The notes beneath the pieces are model-generated. The model was not told the DNA's origin. It made no database searches and worked only from the letters and a program-made list of their open reading frames with translations. DNA of 64,000 bases. It comes from Petrotoga mobilis SJ95. Lineage in GTDB: Bacteria > Thermotogota > Thermotogae > Petrotogales > Petrotogaceae. Where the stretch lies: assembly GCF_000018605.1 (NCBI RefSeq), contig NC_010003.1, forward strand, positions 1,216,501-1,280,500, read 5' to 3'. Position numbers and translations under genes: made by a program. Shown here piece after piece: positions 8,327 to 17,046 of the stretch. Positions within the stretch are counted from its first letter, which is position 1. Every line of letters starts with the position of its first letter.

Positions 8327-9840
8327 ACAATCTTTACATCTTCCACTACCATTACATAAAAGGCGGAGTTTCAACCGTTGTTAGAAATATCGTAAAATCT
8401 CTAAAAGACGCATACAAAATTACTCTCTTTGGTTCAAAAAAAATGGGGATAGATGGGATAGAAGAGGTCTTATCTTACGAAAATGTTGATTTTATTGATT
8501 TCCCAGAGCTCGGATACATTTATTATGACAGCACCGATTATAAAACTTTTCTCGAACTCAAAGAATCGATAAAAAACAAATTGAACAATTATCACGATGA
8601 GAGGGCTATATACTGGGCTCATAACTATAATTTAGGCAAAAATCCCGCATTTACAGAAGCGTTTAAAGAATTTATCACAACAAAAAATATCCCCACAATA
8701 ATTCAAATTCACGACTTTCCTGAATGTGCAAGATGGGAAAACTATTCTTTTATAAGAAAATTCATAAATTCTTCACTGTATCCTATTAGGAAGAATATAC
8801 AGTATGCTACTATCAATCTATCCGATTACAACAGACTTATAAAATGTGGTATACCTTCAGAAAATGCTTTTTATCTCCCAAATGCTGTTGAATTTGCTAA
8901 AAATAAAGATAAAATAGATGATATCGACAAAGATGAGGTCATAAATAAACTAAAGAAATTGGGATATAACGTTGATCCCACAAATAAAAACATTTTGTAT
9001 CCAACAAGAACGATAAGAAGAAAAAATATCTTAGAAGCGGTGCTTATAAATCGCTTATATGGAAAGAGTAATCTCCTTGTCACATTACCAGCTAACTCTG
9101 ATAAAGAAAGGCCATATGAAAAAGTTGTAAAAGAAACCTTTGAATCTGAAAAAGTTAAGGGAGCTTGGGCTATTTCAGCAAAAGATCCTTCACTTTTTCC
9201 ATACATTCTGAATATATCTGATCTGTTCTTTTCTTCTTCCGTATTAGAAGGATTTGGAATGATATATTTAGAATCAAAATTCAACGAAAAAAACTTTTTA
9301 ACGAGAAAATTAGATGTGATAGAAGATTTCAAAAACATAAAAGAAATAAGTTATTACGATAGATTTTTGGTTAGTCTTTCTCCTAAAGAAATAAACAAAG
9401 TAAAAGAAAAATACGAAGAACAAATTAACAAGATACCTATTTCCGAAGAGAACAAAAATCATTTAAGACAAGATTTAAACAATAAATTTGATAAAGATTT
9501 AATTGATTTTTCATTTCTCCCCGTCGAACTTCAGAAGAAATTCTGTATGGAAGAAGAAGCAAAACTTAATGATTTGAAAGAAATTAACAAAGAAATATTT
9601 GATAAAATAGAAATGTTGACTTCCACAAATCACATTGATCAAGGGATAAACTTGGAAGATTTCTCATTGAAGGCGTATAAAAGTAAAATATTTTTATTAT
9701 TAGATAAAGTACAAGCTAGAGGAAACGCCCCGAAGGGGGTTCAAGGAAGTACAAAGGAAATAGAAGATACAATAATTGACGAAAATATTCTAAAATCCTT
9801 TCTAACAATAGATAATATAAGATTACTCTTTTCTTATTGA
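8323..9840 (+). CDS. mggA: Mannosylglucosyl-3-phosphoglycerate synthase (GT4-like)
   Basis: A 505-residue glycosyltransferase whose start overlaps the gpgS stop. The N-terminal half has a GT-B look: FHYHYIKGGVSTVVRNIVKS at the start and DLFFSSSVLEGFGMIYLES near residues 300-320, the typical E(x)7E-type nucleotide-sugar site. From the known P. mobilis pathway I assign it as MggA, adding mannose from GDP-mannose to glucosyl-3-phosphoglycerate; a phosphatase elsewhere would finish the solute. Residues ~466-478 (ARGNAPKGVQGST) are encoded by a small palindromic element at 9721-9753 that also occurs outside genes in this window, so this stretch may be an in-frame insertion. Confidence 0.8.
   Translation: MNNLYIFHYHYIKGGVSTVVRNIVKSLKDAYKITLFGSKKMGIDGIEEVLSYENVDFIDFPELGYIYYDSTDYKTFLELKESIKNKLNNYHDERAIYWAHNYNLGKNPAFTEAFKEFITTKNIPTIIQIHDFPECARWENYSFIRKFINSSLYPIRKNIQYATINLSDYNRLIKCGIPSENAFYLPNAVEFAKNKDKIDDIDKDEVINKLKKLGYNVDPTNKNILYPTRTIRRKNILEAVLINRLYGKSNLLVTLPANSDKERPYEKVVKETFESEKVKGAWAISAKDPSLFPYILNISDLFFSSSVLEGFGMIYLESKFNEKNFLTRKLDVIEDFKNIKEISYYDRFLVSLSPKEINKVKEKYEEQINKIPISEENKNHLRQDLNNKFDKDLIDFSFLPVELQKKFCMEEEAKLNDLKEINKEIFDKIEMLTSTNHIDQGINLEDFSLKAYKSKIFLLLDKVQARGNAPKGVQGSTKEIEDTIIDENILKSFLTIDNIRLLFSY
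9721..9753 (-). repeat. Palindromic dispersed-element tail inside mggA
   Basis: GCCCC-GAAG-GGGG followed by TTCAAGGAAGTACA. The same layout appears at 17050-17082 (CACCCC, GGGG, TTCAAGGAAATAAACA) and, reversed, near 58231-58265. The copy here lies inside the mggA reading frame. Confidence 0.55.
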
Positions 9841-9843
9841 ACA

Positions 9844-10020
9844 GGATAAAAGAGCGAAGACTTCTTTATCCTTATGGGTAGAGAGCTGAGGAAAAGAATA
9901 AAGATTCTTTATCCTTATGGGTAGAAAGCAGGGTAAAAGAATAAAGATTTTTTATCCTTATGGGTGGGCAGCAGGGTAAAGGAATAAAGATTTTCTATCC
10001 TTATGGGTGGGGAGCGGGGC
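9844..10020 (+). repeat. Four tandem 43-bp hairpin repeats
   Basis: The core TTATCCTTATGGGT starts at 9866, 9909 and 9952, and as CTATCCTTATGGGT at 9995: an exact 43-bp period with no unrelated spacers. Each unit contains a stem of the form GGnTAAAA...TTTTATCC around a loop such as GAATAAAGA. The array begins four bases after the mggA stop and ends before the ribosome site of the next gene. It could protect the 3' end of the gpgS-mggA message or act as a series of weak terminators. Confidence 0.85.
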
Positions 10021-10055
10021 GAAGGGGCGCTAACACTACTTAGGAGGCTATTCAC

Positions 10056-10316
10056 ATGTATGAAGATATAAAAAACATTCCCACAATTATAATTAACGGT
10101 ATGTCTAAAGAACAGATACTCAAAATAATGAAAACGATAAAAAATATGGAAAACTTACCCGAAAATATAATTTTTGCTTCCATTACTCCTACAAGTTCTC
10201 AATGGACAGTTGAAGAATTAATCAAAGAGTTAAAACAGGAAGACATAGAAATGAAAAAAGTAACAGAAAATCTCAAAAAAGGGGTATACGACAATTACAA
10301 AAAAGACAGCAAGTGA
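10056..10316 (+). CDS. DUF3783-type small protein
   Basis: An 86-residue protein after TTAGGAGGC. The sequence (TIIINGMSKEQILKIM, then IIFASITPTSSQWTVEELIKEL) matches the pattern of DUF3783, a small domain of unknown function with a conserved A-x-T-P-T-x-x-W core. Its 3' end overlaps the RNase H frame, and the two could be one protein joined by a +1 frameshift at the A-run near 10299-10304. Confidence 0.65.
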   Translation: MYEDIKNIPTIIINGMSKEQILKIMKTIKNMENLPENIIFASITPTSSQWTVEELIKELKQEDIEMKKVTENLKKGVYDNYKKDSK

Positions 10317-10785
10317 AGATAAAACTCTCATCGCCTATGTCGATGGAAGTTATGACGTAGAAACCAAAATATACGGTAGCGGCATAGTATTTCTAGATGG
10401 TGAAGAAAAACATTTCTTCTTTTCTGGTAATAACCCAGAATACTCATCTAGCCGAAATGTTGCTGGAGAGATAAGTGCATCCATCTACGCAATGGAATAC
10501 GCTAAAGAAAAAGGTTACGAAAAGATAATAATAAACCATGATTACATCGGATTAGAGAAATGGTGTAACGGAGAATGGAAGACGAATAAAAAAATAACCA
10601 TAGCCTATAAAAATTGCTATGATTATTTTAGTAAATTTTTAACGATACAGTTCAATTGGGTAAGGGGACACTCAGGAGACCATTACAACACCTTGGCCGA
10701 TCAACTAGCGAAAAAAGCATTAGAAAGCAAAAATTTCCGAGATTTAATAACGAAATATCTCCATAAAACCGGTTTGAACTCCTAA
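10294..10785 (+). CDS. rnhA: Ribonuclease HI, atypical start or frameshift product
   Basis: Cleaves the RNA strand of RNA/DNA hybrids. The frame is open from 10264 and carries all four catalytic acids of RNase HI: YVDGSY, NVAGEISA, INHDYIGLEKW and LADQLAKKA, with the WVRGHSGD loop. There is no ATG, GTG or TTG before the first catalytic Asp. An ATT at 10294 lies nine bases after AAAAAAGGGG and would give 163 residues, the usual RNase HI length. The alternative is +1 slippage from the preceding DUF3783-type gene. A start at ATG 10492 would remove two catalytic residues and is not credible. A sequencing error is also possible. Confidence 0.7.
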   Translation: MTKKTASEDKTLIAYVDGSYDVETKIYGSGIVFLDGEEKHFFFSGNNPEYSSSRNVAGEISASIYAMEYAKEKGYEKIIINHDYIGLEKWCNGEWKTNKKITIAYKNCYDYFSKFLTIQFNWVRGHSGDHYNTLADQLAKKALESKNFRDLITKYLHKTGLNS

Positions 10786-10859
10786 TTTTTTGAAAAAGCC
10801 GAAGGTTTCATGCTGATTTTAAAAAAAGAAAATAAATTCTTCAAAAATCTTTATACTTT

Positions 10860-11573
10860 CTAAACCATTACCTCTTCAGATTGACTCATAACAAATTTTG
10901 TAATCTGGCTTTCTAACTCTAAAAAGCTTTTATCATAAATACTTTTCTCTTCTTCCGAAAGATTTATATTAAAGACCTTTAATATTCTAGAAGGTCGTTG
11001 CGATAAAATAACTATTTTATTTCCCAACATCAATGCCTCTTTTATGTCATGGGTAACCATCAATATTGAAAAATAACTTTTCTTCCACATCTTTTCCATA
11101 TCTTTTATTATCGATAGTTTAATATTGAGATCCAAAGATGTGAAAGGTTCGTCCATTAGCAAGATCTGTGGCTCAACTAATAAAGATCTGGCAATATTCA
11201 CCCTTTGTTTCATACCCCCACTTAATTTAGAGGGTAAAAGATTTTCAAAACCTTCTAAACCTATCATACCGATAATTTGTTTAATTTTCTTTTCATCGTC
11301 TAAAATTATTTTCAGGTTGTCGTAAACCGTTCTCCAGGGCAATAATCGAGGTTCTTGGAAAACGTAACCTATCTTATCGACAAAGGTTTCAACTGTCCCT
11401 TCACTTTGCTTTTCTAATCCTGAAACGATCCTAAAAAAAGTAGTTTTTCCACAGCCAGACGGCCCCAACAAAACGATTTTTTCACCCTCTTGCAACTCAA
11501 GACTCCAGTTATCTATAACCAGAAGATTTCCAAACCTTTTAGTTAAACGATCTACTTTTAGTACATTTCCCAT
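10860..11573 (-). CDS. ABC transporter ATPase, SsuB/TauB-like
   Basis: The 237-residue nucleotide-binding subunit has Walker A (GPSGCGKTT), Q-loop ([11 protein letters not shown]), signature (LSGGMKQR) and Walker B ([12 protein letters not shown]) followed by the switch His (MVTHD). It belongs with nitrate/sulfonate/taurine-type import ATPases. The start overlaps the permease stop by 16 bp. The last codons (GAAGAGGTAATGGTTTAG) recur as a non-coding relic directly after thrC at 17322-17337. Confidence 0.88.
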   Translation of the reverse strand: MGNVLKVDRLTKRFGNLLVIDNWSLELQEGEKIVLLGPSGCGKTTFFRIVSGLEKQSEGTVETFVDKIGYVFQEPRLLPWRTVYDNLKIILDDEKKIKQIIGMIGLEGFENLLPSKLSGGMKQRVNIARSLLVEPQILLMDEPFTSLDLNIKLSIIKDMEKMWKKSYFSILMVTHDIKEALMLGNKIVILSQRPSRILKVFNINLSEEEKSIYDKSFLELESQITKFVMSQSEEVMV

Positions 11574-12292
11574 CTTGCTAACATCCTTCTTGAAATAATT
11601 TTAAATACACGTTCTGTGGTTATACCTAATATAACGGCTATGATAGTAATGGCATAGATCCTAGGAACTTCGACATACTGTCTCGCCCAAGCAAGTTCTA
11701 CCCCTAAGCCATTTCCACCAACTAGAAACTCTGTTACTAACACTACTTTCCATACATTCCCTATCGAAACTTCAACCGCTGCAATTACAAACGGAACGAT
11801 CGAAGCTAAGTATACATGCCTAAATATTTTAGACCTCGATACTTTGTACAAGTGCACCATCTCTAACAATTTTCTATCGATATTCTTAATTCCAGATGCT
11901 GTCGTAAAAACTGTGTTAGGTAAAATAGCCATGGTACTTATTAAAATAGGACCACGCCATCCAACACCCCACAGAAATACGACAAAAGCAAGCCAAGAAA
12001 CCACCGGAATAGCTTGTATCATCATCAGCATGGGCCTAAAAATTTCGTATATCGTGTCGCTCATCCCCATTAAAAACCCCAAAATTATTCCGATAAAAGA
12101 GGAAAGAAACAAAACAATCAAAGTTTTCCATACCGTGTTCCATAATGCCACATAAAACCTCGGTGTACTTAGCTGATTTATTAAATTGACTAAAACTTCA
12201 TGAGGGAAAGGCAACACAAAAGAAGAACCTATGACAAAAGAAAAAAAGTACCAAAGTAAAACGATCAACACAATTCCAAAAATAGTTTTCAT
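11558..12292 (-). CDS. ABC transporter permease, SsuC/TauC-like
   Basis: A 244-residue membrane subunit with about six hydrophobic helices and the binding-protein-dependent transport signature near residues 140-165 ([24 protein letters not shown]), where the coupling helix meets the ATPase. Start ATG 12292 overlaps the end of the binding protein gene. It is the middle gene of the three-gene importer. Confidence 0.88.
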   Translation of the reverse strand: MKTIFGIVLIVLLWYFFSFVIGSSFVLPFPHEVLVNLINQLSTPRFYVALWNTVWKTLIVLFLSSFIGIILGFLMGMSDTIYEIFRPMLMMIQAIPVVSWLAFVVFLWGVGWRGPILISTMAILPNTVFTTASGIKNIDRKLLEMVHLYKVSRSKIFRHVYLASIVPFVIAAVEVSIGNVWKVVLVTEFLVGGNGLGVELAWARQYVEVPRIYAITIIAVILGITTERVFKIISRRMLARWEMY

Positions 12293-13215
12293 CGATAATA
12301 AAATCCTTCTGTCGGTAAAGTTGGTAACCCTTCCGGATAAAGTTCGTGCATCGTGTTTAAAAAGTTATCTACTTCTTCTTTACATTCCACAATCGGAATG
12401 TATTCAAAAACCAATCTATTCATCGCTTCTTTAAGTACTGGAACAGGGATAGTTAAATATTCGTTGGTTATTTTCAATGATTGATCTAAATTTGTATTAG
12501 CCCAATCAACGCTTTCAGAAAAAGCGCTTTCAACTTTTGAAACGATATCCGGTTCACTTTCCAAAATCTCCTTTTTAACAAAAAGTCCAGCTATAGGAAG
12601 GCCATACTTTGAACCTGAGATTTTATTCCATTCATCTTGAAAATCTAAGACAATTTCTCCTTCGGTCCCTGTTACAGCCAATGTGGCAAATGGTTCTGGT
12701 AAAGCGGCATATTCTACCTTACCTGCTTTAAACAGAGAAACTATCTCCTGGGGAGGAAGGTAGCTGAATTTTACATCTTTATCGGGAACCAAACCATTTT
12801 TCACCAAAAGATACCTCATCAAAATGTCGACGGTTTGACCTCGACCATGAGGAGAATAGACTTCATGACCTTTTAAATTTTTTACATCTTCAAAATCAAC
12901 ATTGCTACTTCCTACCAAATAAAATGCTTTCCACTCGTGAACGCCTAACAATATTAACTCTAAACCTTGAGCGTATAAATTCGCACCAACGGTTATAGGA
13001 AGCACGGCAAAGTCTGCTTGATTGGATACCAGTAACGCTACCGCTTCATTGGCATCCTTCCAAAGACTCACATTTATTTCTACCTCTTCTTCTATCGTAT
13101 TCGCCATCAACCCTGTTACCGGAACAACGGTTGGACCTAAAGGATTAGTTATTGTAACAGAAAAAATCAAGAGTGTAAAGAAAAAAGAGACGATTAACAA
13201 AGTTAATTTTTTCAT
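12289..13215 (-). CDS. ABC transporter substrate-binding protein, SsuA/NMT1-like
   Basis: The 308-residue secreted receptor has a signal peptide (LTLLIVSFFFTLLIFSVTI) and the two-lobed NMT1/SsuA-type fold: ANEAVALLVSNQADFAVLP, LKGHEVYSPHGRGQTVDIL and KVEYAALPEPFATLAV. Its lipid-anchor Cys is absent, so it is probably periplasmic. The ligand cannot be read from sequence; relatives bind sulfonates, pyrimidine precursors, riboflavin or nitrate. I looked upstream for a thiamine or flavin riboswitch and saw none. The leader instead holds a relic of the hom gene start. Confidence 0.82.
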   Translation of the reverse strand: MKKLTLLIVSFFFTLLIFSVTITNPLGPTVVPVTGLMANTIEEEVEINVSLWKDANEAVALLVSNQADFAVLPITVGANLYAQGLELILLGVHEWKAFYLVGSSNVDFEDVKNLKGHEVYSPHGRGQTVDILMRYLLVKNGLVPDKDVKFSYLPPQEIVSLFKAGKVEYAALPEPFATLAVTGTEGEIVLDFQDEWNKISGSKYGLPIAGLFVKKEILESEPDIVSKVESAFSESVDWANTNLDQSLKITNEYLTIPVPVLKEAMNRLVFEYIPIVECKEEVDNFLNTMHELYPEGLPTLPTEGFYYR

Positions 13216-13261
13216 GGTTATTTTCCTCCTGTATCTCTCTAATTTAATAGCTTTAGAAACT

Positions 13262-13318
13262 CTAAACTTTGTATATAGACCTTTTTACCTCGCAGCCAGG
13301 AAGACCAACTTTAATCAT
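13262..13318 (-). pseudogene. Relic of homoserine dehydrogenase 5' end (18 codons)
   Basis: ATG 13318 opens an 18-codon frame, MIKVGLPGCEVKRSIYKV. Its first seven codons give MIKVGLP against MIKVGLL of hom at 19684. The DNA similarity spans 13296-13348 against 19660-19713, including a 19-base identity (GAGTTACAATGATTAAAGT) across the ribosome site and start. It could be a duplication scar or a leader peptide for the ABC operon. Confidence 0.6.
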
Positions 13319-13420
13319 TGTAACTCTTTTCCTTTTCATTGACAATAGTGAAGTCGGAAAAGGGATTCTGTTTTCTTTATTTTTGCCCATTGATAAATAA
13401 TTAAGGGACAAAGGTCCGTA

Positions 13421-15130
13421 TTAACTCCTTGCAAGATATGTTGTGTGCAACAATTCATGAGATTTCTCGCTTAATGGTTCTCCTAAAAATTCTTCGTATA
13501 AAATTTTGATAGCAGGGTTTTCATGAGATTTTCTTATTGGCAGGGATCTGTCTACTTCGTATATCGCTTGCATCCTTTTTAGAAGTATTTCGCTGTTTGT
13601 TGGGATAGGTTGACCACCGCCACCAATGCATCCACCTGGACATGCCATGAATTCCACAAAGTGATACTCTTTTTCACCGCTTTTGATCATTTCTAAAACC
13701 TTTCGGGCGTTCCCTAAACCATTCACGACAGCAACTTTTAAATTTATTCCATCAATTTCTACCGTTGCTTCTTTTATTCCTTCAATGCCTCTAACAGCTT
13801 CAAAGTCCAATTTTTCTAATTCCTTACCGGTTATTACTTCGTATGCAGTTCTCAAAGCGGCTTCCATAACACCACCCGTTGCCCCAAAAATTGCGCCGGC
13901 ACCAGAAGAGATACCTAAGGGTTCATCGTACTCCTCCGGTGGAACGTTCAGCAAATCTATACCAGCAAGTTTAAACATTTTTGCCAGTTCACGGGTAGTT
14001 AATACGTAATCGACATCGCCCTTAATTTCTGGTCTAACCCGTTCAAATTTCTTGGCGGTACATGGCATGACAGAAACGACAACCATATCTTCTTTTGAAA
14101 TTCCTAATTTGTTTGCATAATATGTCTTGGCAATAGCTCCAAACATCTGTTGAGGTGATTTACATGATGAGAGGTTATCAATAAATTCGGGATAATTATG
14201 TTCTAAGAATTTAACCCATCCTGGGCTACAAGACGTGAATAAAGGAAGCTTCCCATTATTTTTGAATCTTTCAATGAATTCATTCGCTTCTTCCATTATT
14301 GTTAAGTCAGCAGCAAAGTTAGTATCGAAGACTTTATCAAATCCTAACAATCTTAATCCTGCCACCATTTGTTTTGTGGCAATTTTCCCTGGTTCTGCAT
14401 CGAATTCTTCGGCTATTGCAACTCTAACGGCAGGAGCTGTTTGCACGATTACATATTTACTTTCGTCAGAGAGAGCAGTCCAAACTTGGTCCATTTGATA
14501 AACTTCATGTAAGGCTCCTGTGGGGCATTCTAAGATACATTGTCCACAATTTGTACAATCTACGTTCCCCATACCTTTGTCCATGAAAGTTGTAACGTAT
14601 GTATCTGGCCCTCTGTTTGCAATCGTTAATATGTTAACCGACTGGACCTCTGAGCATTTTCTGACGCAACGGTTACAAACGATACATTTTTGAGGTTCTC
14701 TCACAACTGAATAACTGCTTCTATCTTCCGGTAAACCATTAGATATTGGAGGGACCCTTATTTCAGTTACACCTATTTCTTCAGCAACCTCTTTTATCTC
14801 ACAGCTGCCGGATTTTGAACAAGTAAGGCAATTTAAGTTGCAGTTTATCCCATGAGAAGCTATTATCAATTCAATGATAGTTTTTCTTGTTTTTCTTACT
14901 CTTTGAGAATGAGTAAAGATTTCCATACCATCGGTAATTTTTGTTACACAAGCTGGTTTCAAGGTTCTTTCACCTTTTATTTCAACTGAGCAAAGTCTGC
15001 AACTTCCAAAAGGTTCAAGTTTTTCAGAATAACAAAGTGTAGGTATTTTTATGTGAGCTTTCTTTGTGGCATCTAAAATACTAATTTCATGATCAAATTC
15101 ATATTCTCTGTTATTTATCTTTACTTTCAT
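13421..15130 (-). CDS. hydA: Bifurcating [FeFe]-hydrogenase, catalytic subunit
   Basis: Reduces protons to H2 using electrons from both NADH and reduced ferredoxin within the HydABC complex. Order of domains: N-terminal [2Fe-2S] ferredoxin fold (LCYSEKLEPFGSCRLCSVE), a Cys-rich cluster (HGINCNLNCLTC), two [4Fe-4S] motifs (CIVCNRCVRKC, CTNCGQCILEC), then the H-cluster domain with L1 TSCSPGW (C301), L2 MPCTAKKFE (C357) and L3 FMACPGGCIGGGGQP (C497, C501). All H-cluster ligands are present. At 569 residues it lacks the extra C-terminal [2Fe-2S] domain found in T. maritima HydA. Overlaps hydB by ATGA. Maturases HydEFG are not in this window. Confidence 0.93.
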   Translation of the reverse strand: MKVKINNREYEFDHEISILDATKKAHIKIPTLCYSEKLEPFGSCRLCSVEIKGERTLKPACVTKITDGMEIFTHSQRVRKTRKTIIELIIASHGINCNLNCLTCSKSGSCEIKEVAEEIGVTEIRVPPISNGLPEDRSSYSVVREPQKCIVCNRCVRKCSEVQSVNILTIANRGPDTYVTTFMDKGMGNVDCTNCGQCILECPTGALHEVYQMDQVWTALSDESKYVIVQTAPAVRVAIAEEFDAEPGKIATKQMVAGLRLLGFDKVFDTNFAADLTIMEEANEFIERFKNNGKLPLFTSCSPGWVKFLEHNYPEFIDNLSSCKSPQQMFGAIAKTYYANKLGISKEDMVVVSVMPCTAKKFERVRPEIKGDVDYVLTTRELAKMFKLAGIDLLNVPPEEYDEPLGISSGAGAIFGATGGVMEAALRTAYEVITGKELEKLDFEAVRGIEGIKEATVEIDGINLKVAVVNGLGNARKVLEMIKSGEKEYHFVEFMACPGGCIGGGGQPIPTNSEILLKRMQAIYEVDRSLPIRKSHENPAIKILYEEFLGEPLSEKSHELLHTTYLARS

Positions 15131-16341
15131 ATTTCCACCTTCTTTGTGTAAAATTTCTCAAATATGGAAAGAATAAGGTTTAAAGAAGACTCTCCAAATC
15201 CACAACGTGCTGCAGAGCTTACGGCGTACTGTATATCAGAGATTATTTCTATTTCCCTTGAAGTTGGATATCCTCTTTTATATATATCCGATACGATTTT
15301 GTTTATATTCTTGTTTCCTTCTCTACATGGGAAACACGTTCCACATGTTTCGTCTCGGAAAAAGTCAGAGACATTTTTCACGATTTCCAAATAATTTCTT
15401 TGTGAAGAAACTACGATCATTCCACCAGATCCGATGTTACTCCCCATTTTTTGAAGATTTTCATAGGTGTAAGGTACATCTAATTCCTCTTCAGTTAATG
15501 CTTCAGTGGAAATTCCTCCTGGGATAACAAAACCAATTTTTTCTCCTTTAACTCCTCCTGCCAATTCTTGTACGATATCTTTAACTGTTAATTTTCCAAA
15601 TTCTACTTCGTAAACGCCCGGTTTGTTGACGTCACCACTGATAGAGACTAATTTTGTGCCTCTACTTTTTTCTGTTCCCATTTCTGAATAAGGGTTGTTA
15701 TCGTAACTCATTATTTCTGCTGCCGCGGCCAATGTTTCAACGTTATTGACAACGGTCGGTTTACCATACAATCCCTCAAAAACTGGTAAGGGAGGTTTTA
15801 TACGAGATTTTCCTCTGTCTCCTTCAATGGAATTGATTAAAGATGTTTCGTCCCCACATACGTAGGCGCCTGCACCTCTCACCAACTTCAAATCAAACGA
15901 GAAATCTGAGTTTAGAATATTTTCTCCCAATATATTTTTTTCATAAAGTTTTTCGATCGCTTTCTTAATGATTTTTATTGCCTCTACATATTCACCTCTA
16001 ATGTAAATATAACCATATTTTGATCCAGTGGCATAACCACTGATTATTATACCTTCCAAAACTTTAAAGGGTAGATTTTCCAACAAGAATCTGTCTTTGA
16101 AAGTTCCTGGTTCTCCTTCATCCGCATTACATATGATAAACTTGGTGTCATCCTCAATTGAAAGCACCGTTTCCCATTTTATACCTGTAGGAAAACCGGC
16201 TCCCCCTCTTCCTCTTAAACCACTTTCTTTTATTTTGTTGATAACTTGTTGGGGTTCCATATTCAAAGCATTTTTTAAGCCTGGGAAATCGTATTCTTCC
16301 AAACTTTTACCCAAGTCCTTTTTTAGAAAGATTTTTTCCAT
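15127..16341 (-). CDS. hydB: Bifurcating hydrogenase NADH/FMN subunit (NuoF-like)
   Basis: Binds NAD(H) and FMN and is the flavin site of electron bifurcation. The 404-residue sequence has ESGLRGRGGAGFPTGIKWE (NADH), ICNADEGEPGTFKDR (FMN) and the [4Fe-4S] site ETCGTCFPCREG with a later Cys (AARCGFG). It lacks the N-terminal [2Fe-2S] and C-terminal ferredoxin domains of the longer (~620-residue) T. maritima HydB, so this complex carries fewer clusters. ATG 16341 follows AGGAGGGAA; the stop overlaps hydA. Confidence 0.9.
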   Translation of the reverse strand: MEKIFLKKDLGKSLEEYDFPGLKNALNMEPQQVINKIKESGLRGRGGAGFPTGIKWETVLSIEDDTKFIICNADEGEPGTFKDRFLLENLPFKVLEGIIISGYATGSKYGYIYIRGEYVEAIKIIKKAIEKLYEKNILGENILNSDFSFDLKLVRGAGAYVCGDETSLINSIEGDRGKSRIKPPLPVFEGLYGKPTVVNNVETLAAAAEIMSYDNNPYSEMGTEKSRGTKLVSISGDVNKPGVYEVEFGKLTVKDIVQELAGGVKGEKIGFVIPGGISTEALTEEELDVPYTYENLQKMGSNIGSGGMIVVSSQRNYLEIVKNVSDFFRDETCGTCFPCREGNKNINKIVSDIYKRGYPTSREIEIISDIQYAVSSAARCGFGESSLNLILSIFEKFYTKKVEI

Positions 16342-16352
16342 TTATTTCCCTC

Positions 16353-16772
16353 CTATTCCAGTGAATCGAGTATTTGAATCGCTTTGGTAACGGTTAGATG
16401 AGTGTAATACGTATCGTTAACCATCATAACAGGTCCTTCATCGCAATGTCCTAAACATTCAGCTACTTCTAAGGTGAATTTTTTGTCTTTTGTGGTTTCA
16501 TTCTCTTCCACTTTGAGATAATCTTTCAAGGCTCTAACTAAGTCTGCGGACTCGTTTAATCTACATGAGACACTGTCACAGACACGTACGATGTATTTTC
16601 CCGTTGGTTCAAGATGAAACATAGAATAAAAACTGATCACTCCGTACAAACGAGCTTTAGGGATGTCTCTTTTTTGCGCGATTCTCAAGATATCCTCTTC
16701 AGAGATGAATCCATACGTTTCTTGAATATCATGGAGTTCTTCCAAGAGTTCTTTTTCATAATACTTTTCCAT
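16353..16772 (-). CDS. hydC: Hydrogenase [2Fe-2S] subunit (NuoE-like)
   Basis: The 139-residue thioredoxin-fold subunit carries a [2Fe-2S] cluster through CDSVSC and CLGHC, as in NuoE. ATG 16772 is chosen because AAGGAGGAG lies just upstream; an in-frame extension to 16817 has no ribosome site. First gene of hydC-hydB-hydA. The leader is long, about 345 nt if transcription starts at the TATAAT on the minus strand at 17122-17117. Confidence 0.9.
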   Translation of the reverse strand: MEKYYEKELLEELHDIQETYGFISEEDILRIAQKRDIPKARLYGVISFYSMFHLEPTGKYIVRVCDSVSCRLNESADLVRALKDYLKVEENETTKDKKFTLEVAECLGHCDEGPVMMVNDTYYTHLTVTKAIQILDSLE

Positions 16773-17046
16773 TCCATCTCCTCCTTCTAGTTTTGAAATA
16801 CAAAAACTTTGAGGCATTTATTAACAGAATCTGGATTGTTAATATTTTCACTAAATTGATCCATTTTTAACATATTTATATGAAAAAAACGCTAAAATAA
16901 TATCAATATTATATACGCTGTTAAAAAAAGAATATGAGAAACCTAAGTCTCCATACCAATAGTTGCTTGAAAGCAATATTGTTAACGAAAAAACTAAATC
17001 TCAACCAAAGGAAACATATGAAAGTTTAAACATGGTAAAATTGAGA

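Noticed and set aside
9844-10020. CRISPR-like array
   Set aside because: The repeats are directly contiguous with a constant 43-bp period and no unique spacers, and no cas genes are near.
10492-10785. RNase H starting at ATG 10492
   Set aside because: This would drop the DGS and AGE catalytic residues that are encoded in the same open frame just upstream.
13216-13420. TPP or FMN riboswitch before the ABC importer
   Set aside because: None of the conserved riboswitch core sequences (for example CTGAGA of TPP) was found on the transcribed strand.
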